This document shows, one piece after another, positions 15,448-15,921 of a stretch of 15,921 nt of DNA (the stretch's first letter is position 1; each line of letters opens with the position of its first letter). Location of the stretch: positions 1-15,921 of the forward strand of contig NZ_CAPJ01000383.1 in NCBI RefSeq assembly GCF_000331775.1, written 5' to 3'. This stretch comes from Xanthomonas translucens pv. translucens DSM 18974 (GTDB lineage Bacteria; Pseudomonadota; Gammaproteobacteria; Xanthomonadales; Xanthomonadaceae). The notes beneath the pieces are model-generated. The model was not told where the DNA came from and made no database searches. It was given only the letters and a program-made list of their open reading frames with translations. Both the position numbers and the translations under genes were made by a program.

Positions 15448-15513
15448 CTGTGGGAGGGACTTCAGTCCCGACGCGTCATCGGTAAAGCGTCGGGACTGAA
15501 GTCCCTCCCACAG
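15448..15513. repeat. REP-like inverted repeat pair between convergent genes
   Basis: The arms 15448-15474 and 15487-15513 are perfect 27-base reverse complements around a 12-base loop (15475-15486). Each arm starts or ends with TGTGGGAG/CTCCCACA and itself holds a palindrome, GGGACT-TC-AGTCCC (or GGGACT-GA-AGTCCC), so alternative single hairpins are possible. The design matches a REP doublet (BIME); similar TGTGGGAG...ACTTCAGT elements occur in xanthomonads and pseudomonads as I recall. It sits between the 3' ends of the monooxygenase and pdeM genes and could serve both as transcription end or mRNA stabiliser. Confidence 0.9.
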
Positions 15514-15541
15514 GGATGATCTGAGTCTCCAGGACTGCGCG

Positions 15542-15921
15542 TTATTGCATCGCCACCGGCAACGCCAGCACCGCGCCTTCGACGCAGGCGACCAGGCGTT
15601 CGCCCGCCTCCAGCACCGGCACCACGCCGGCGGTGAACTGCGAGAACGCGGGCAGCACCGTCATCCGTTCGCGCAGCCAGAAGGCTGGCCAGCGTTGGCG
15701 CATGCCGGGCAGTTTCGCCAGCGGATGCAGGTGCCCGCACAGCACATGCAGCTGCGCGTGCGGCGCCGGATCGTGGCGCAGCGCGAACGGGCCGTCTTCG
15801 ACCTGTGCGCCGAGCGGCGCGATGTCCAATCCGGCGCCGGCCAGCGCGCGATCGTGGTTGCCGGCGATCGCGGCCACGCGCAGCTGCGGATGCGCGTCGC
15901 GCCAGGCGTGCCAGTCGCGCT
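15542..15921 (-). CDS. pdeM: PdeM, ligase-associated DNA damage response metallophosphoesterase, 5' end outside window
   Basis: C-terminal 125 residues or so of a calcineurin-like phosphoesterase. The frame stays open to the window edge, reading RDWHAWRDAHPQLR before GNHD, so the GTG complement at 15877 is not the true start. The metal-binding motifs GNHD and GHLHPLAKL are visible, followed by PAFWLRERMTVLPAFSQFT, which is characteristic of the PdeM family usually linked to a DNA ligase, an Lhr-type helicase and an exonuclease. The N-terminal DLHLGK-type motif must lie beyond 15921. It is predicted to be a nuclease or phosphodiesterase in DNA repair. The partner genes would be expected just beyond the window. 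Confidence 0.85.
   Translation of the reverse strand, partial: RDWHAWRDAHPQLRVAAIAGNHDRALAGAGLDIAPLGAQVEDGPFALRHDPAPHAQLHVLCGHLHPLAKLPGMRQRWPAFWLRERMTVLPAFSQFTAGVVPVLEAGERLVACVEGAVLALPVAMQ

Noticed and set aside
15448..15513. Terminal inverted repeats of an insertion sequence
   Set aside because: The arms are separated by only 12 bases and enclose no gene; no target duplication is evident.

Overview
The window looks like chromosomal DNA of a high-GC gammaproteobacterium of the family Xanthomonadaceae, most likely Xanthomonas or a close relative. The evidence is gene order (mucD-lepA-lepB-DUF4845-rnc-era-recO), protein sequences that read like Xanthomonas orthologues from memory, an S-methyl-5'-thioinosine phosphorylase in place of an MTA phosphorylase, and intergenic heptamer arrays of the GGGANTC type. 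No database search was possible. I see no tRNA, rRNA, CRISPR, transposase or phage gene.

Layout. 1-1404: 3' part of a DegP/MucD periplasmic protease, closed by a strong hairpin (1426-1463). 1604-6280: lepA, lepB, a small DUF4845 membrane protein, rnc and era, a classic co-oriented block covering translation, protein export, RNA processing and ribosome assembly; the last four genes are tightly spaced or overlapping. 6449-7267: recO. 7419-8129 (minus strand): an orphan two-domain REC-HPt phosphorelay protein that converges on recO. 8416-11161: rlmD (rumA), a CYTH/triphosphate-tunnel protein and a cytoplasmic DsbA/FrnE-like protein. 11312-13694: nagZ-hpt-mtnP, a recycling cluster in which the phosphorylase can release hypoxanthine and Hpt can return it to IMP. 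13784-13990: a cold-shock protein with its own promoter and a UUCG-loop terminator. 14088-15365: a class A FAD monooxygenase of unknown substrate. 15542-15921 (minus strand): 3' part of the PdeM metallophosphoesterase. No gene-free stretch exceeds 300 bases.

The most interesting content is non-coding. Between lepA/lepB, era/recO, recO/REC-HPt, rlmD/CYTH and CYTH/dsbA-like there are 7-bp tandem arrays with a consistent polarity. G-rich units (GGGANTC) sit at the 3' end of the upstream gene, and C-rich units (GANTCCC) sit just before the next start codon or at the end of a convergent gene. At era-recO the arms run exactly from the base after the era stop to the base before the recO start. At recO and rlmD the array has run into the coding 3' end and supplies an extra C-terminal tail. 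Three of the genes that start just after a C-rich array have no recognisable Shine-Dalgarno sequence. A separate 27-bp perfect REP-like inverted repeat lies between the convergent monooxygenase and pdeM genes.

A second recurring signal is an extended -10 element, TGCGAYAAT, upstream of lepA, rlmD and nagZ.
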